Shown here in pieces: positions 61,601 to 64,000 of a stretch of 64,000 bases of DNA. The position numbers were made by a program, and so were the translations under genes. Below the pieces are notes generated by a model. It worked only from the letters and a program-made list of their open reading frames with translations, ran no database searches and was not told the DNA's origin. Source of the DNA: Populus alba (lineage: Eukaryota; Streptophyta; Magnoliopsida; Malpighiales; Salicaceae); the NCBI RefSeq assembly GCF_005239225.2, contig NC_133297.1, positions 1,682,392 through 1,746,391 on the forward strand, written 5' to 3'. Every line of letters starts with the position of its first letter. Positions within the stretch are counted from its first letter, which is position 1.

Positions 61601-62260
61601 TGAAGGAGTCGAAGTGAGATAAAATCTTTTTACATAACAAAAACTGGCAGTAATCTAGTTGGTCAAAAAGATTCTTGATCTGACAATGCTGAGCATCCAA
61701 ATCGGATTGAGAAACTACCCTAAGAACAATGATCCCTAGGTCCTAATAAAGGTGTACATCAATTTTTCAACATGTCATGAATGACAAAATATACCTAGAA
61801 TGGTCAGATATCATACAAAACTGAGTCAGAATTAGAGCCTAAGTTGGAATAAAAAATTGCGACAGCAGTAGAACCATTTTTTTTAGTGCAAATTCTGAGG
61901 GATTTATTCAAACTTAAAGACCAGATAAAAAGGAACGAATTAAGCATTATGCAGACTCCTGATCTAAGAAAAACATGATGATTTTGGTAACAAAGAGGAA
62001 GGATAAAAAAAAGCAGAAAACAGCTCAAACAAGGCTTTTAAAAAAAAAAAAAATATTTCTTTATGTGCTTTTGTCAATTTTCTGACAAAAATGAGCTAAA
62101 CTCCTACACTCTGTTCAAAAGAGGTATACACCGTCTCCAGCACGTGGGGGTCCAAAATTGAGAAACTCCATGGATTAAAATAATAATAAAATATTATTTT
62201 AATTTTTTTTTTTTATGCAAACTAGATATTCATCCAGTCCCGGGCATATCTGGTGACTCC
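58685..62260. mobile_element. Retroelement-like repeat, copy 2, bounded by inverted GGAGTCGCCA/TGGTGACTCC
   Basis: The left end GGAGTCGCCA (58685-58694) and right end TGGTGACTCC (62251-62260) are inverted copies with one mismatch. TGG(C/T)GACTCC resembles the tRNA-Arg primer-binding site used by Tat/Ogre-type plant retroelements. The first 130 bp match copy 1 at 7124. The interior has a long pyrimidine-rich stretch (59830-60440) and a three-copy internal repeat (60955-61665), but no gag or pol. It could be a long LTR or a non-coding large retrotransposon derivative. Hydrophobic open frames in the pyrimidine-rich part are compositional artefacts. Confidence 0.5.
60955..61665. repeat. Three imperfect direct repeats inside the element
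   Basis: Units begin CTTCTCGCGGTAGAAATCC (60955), CTTCTCGCGGTAGGATTC (61146) and CTTCTCATGGTGGAATTC (61475). All continue through GGAATATCTTGAG, an AAGCGATT block and GGACTACAACTTTGATGAA. Copies 2 and 3 share a longer tail ending ACAAAAACTGGCAGTAATCTA. Spacing is 191 and 329 bp. Confidence 0.88.
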
Positions 62261-62739
62261 GATTTAATTGAATCATCTTCTATCTTAAGTTTTAAAAACA
62301 CAGGCCGAGTGAAGTTTCAAATTATTTTATTGTTAGGTGTATAGTAATGTTTGTTTTTTTAAAATATTTTTTATTTAAAAATATATTAAAATAATGTATT
62401 TTTTTTAAACAATCATCCTAAAAATGATGGAAAAAAAAATAATCTGAACAATGTTGCTCCTGTGGTTGTGTTATTGTTCCAATGCCTTGGGCACTAAACT
62501 AGGGAGCTAATGGCAAACTACTTTGAATCTTTTGGGTCTCACTTTACTATCAATATTAATTAATTGACAGAACACAACACTAAAGGAATCTAATTCACTT
62601 TAATAGTTTTTTTTTTTTATCCTTTAACAAATTTTTTTATCATTTTGTATTAAATTGTTTTATAACAAAACACTAAAAGTATGACCAAGACATCCAAAAA
62701 TTTTAATTTTTTTTTGTTAAAATTTAATATGATTTGTAT

Positions 62740-62870
62740 GTTTTGGATCGTTTTGATGTGCTAATGTCAAAAATAATTTTTTAAAAAATAAAAAAAAAAA
62801 TCATTAACATGCATTCCGGCTCAAAAAATTATTTGAAAAGCAACCGCTACCACACTACTAAACATACTCT
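62740..62870. mobile_element. MITE-like fragment related to 45311-45520
   Basis: In opposite orientation to the copy at 45311: ATCGTTTTGATGTGCTAATGTC and TTTGAAAAGCAACCGCTACCACACTAC correspond to the inverse of its interior and left end. The far terminus is not recognisable. Confidence 0.55.
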
Positions 62871-63079
62871 AAATTATTATAACCACACTTGTAAAATATT
62901 ATATATTATAATGGTATTTTGTGTTTTTTTTTTATTTCACCATTCAACAACCCTATCTTTTTTTTTCCTACTAAAGTTGTTCTTCAATATCATGTTATTT
63001 TTTTAACAAAAAACCAAAGGGTGTGGCTAAACACACTCATAGCAACTATTCAATGAAATAGTGTTTTGTGTTTTTTTGC

Positions 63080-64000
63080 TTTTATTTATTTATTCAATTT
63101 TACTCTTTAACAACCAATTTTCTTCTTCTTCTTTTTTATTTTAAATTTTATCATTCAATATTAGATTGTATTTGAAATCTGTGCCTCGTAATGTTTTTTG
63201 TTTCCTTTCTATCGGGTTATATATCGATCTCATTAATTTGGCTTTTTTCCTTGATTTCAACCTTTAAAAATAGATGTGTTTGAAATTGGAGTTTTTGTGA
63301 TTTTTTTTTATTTGTTTTCTATAACTTTAACTTGATCTCATAAATCGGGTCATTGGTTTGCAATGTTAATCCGAGTTGATTCTATTAAATATTTTGGATT
63401 CCTTTTTAATTGAATATCCTTTTAATTGAGCTTTATAATTTTGTTTGATTTGCTTTTTAGAAGGGTTATCTTGATTTCATAATTCAGGTCGTGAGTTTGT
63501 CAGGTTGACATAGTTTGACCTGGTTCATTTTTTAATTGATTTTCTTTTTAATTTTACTCTCCAACAACTCAATCAATTTTTTTAATTTTATCCTTCCATA
63601 CTAAGTTGTCTGAGAATTGAGTTTCGTAATTTTTCTCAATTTACTTTACATGCTTTCTTAGTTTTATGAATTTATTTTTTTCTCAATTTTAACCTTTAAT
63701 ATTGGATCTATTGAAAATGGAGGTTTATAGATTTTTATTTGTCTATTATGAAGTAATCCCGATTTCATGATCATGGTTGCAGGTTTAATGGGTTAGCTCA
63801 AGTTAACTTTGATTTTTTTAATTTTATTCTTTAATATTGGGTTGGTTGGAGATTGGACTTCTTAGCTTTATATATATATATATAGGGTTATCACAATATT
63901 ATAATCAAGGTTAAAGGCTTGAGAGATGAACCTATGTTGATTCAAGTAGTTTTTTTATTTTATTTTGTCATTTATCTTTTTTAATTTTTCATCATTTAAC
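63080..64000. repeat. Diverged tandem array, about 150-160-bp units, cut by the window edge
   Basis: Recurrent phrases of the form TTTAATTTTATCCTTCAATATTGG, then GTTGATTGAGAATTG, and TTTTCTATGAGGTTATC..GATCTCAT..GGTCATGG occur at least five times with strong divergence. The same phrases occur around 52540-52600. Noncoding; the class (satellite or LTR-internal repeat) is undecided. Confidence 0.5.

Overview
This window looks like nuclear DNA of a woody eudicot. Poplar or willow (Salicaceae) is my best guess, from the style of the genes and repeats; I could not run a search. It is AT-rich, gene-sparse and intron-bearing, with TATA-type promoters, microsatellites, decayed retroelements and MITE-like fragments. 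No prokaryotic operon, CRISPR array or phage feature is present. I support nine probable protein-coding genes, plus gene relics and repeats.

Layout. 0-5 kb: a complete two-exon CYP81-type cytochrome P450 (1553-3291) lies between two 3'-end relics of the same family (172-346 and 4013-4240), the remains of a tandem P450 array. 5.1-5.7 kb: an intronless WPP-domain (MFP1 attachment factor type) gene. 7.1-9.3 kb: a decayed retroelement-like repeat followed by a block of unusual composition. 12.1-30.5 kb: four small secreted peptide precursors ending in or near S-G-P-S-x-x-G-x-G-H (PIP/PIP-like family), one on the minus and three on the plus strand. Between them lie a miniature LTR element (TRIM), a fragment of plastid 16S rRNA gene, a 498-bp tandem duplication interrupted by a tRNA-derived SINE with perfect target-site duplications, and the intronless GID2/SLEEPY1-type F-box gene (23985-24536). 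33.1-37.3 kb: a ten-exon MRG (chromodomain) gene whose reading frame I could follow through every splice junction. 40.5-41.4 kb (minus): an intronless subgroup-22 R2R3-MYB gene. 41.4-57.3 kb: a gene desert with minisatellites, MITE-like copies and an internally deleted Ty3/Gypsy element in which gag/protease sequence is followed directly by the integrase C-terminus. 57.3-58.5 kb: a two-exon SGNH/SASA carbohydrate esterase. 58.7-64 kb: a second copy of the retroelement-like repeat, a MITE-like fragment and a diverged tandem repeat that runs off the window.

Functionally the genes do not form a pathway. The most coherent biological unit is the spread-out cluster of four PIP/PIPL immune or growth peptide precursors over 18 kb. 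Two of them (28100 and 30193) are clear tandem duplicates, and each gene has a recognisable TATA box and at least one W-box hexamer upstream. The remaining genes act in gibberellin signalling (GID2), chromatin reading (MRG), stress/ABA transcription (MYB), nuclear-envelope targeting (WPP), specialised metabolism (CYP81) and glycan de-esterification (SASA esterase).
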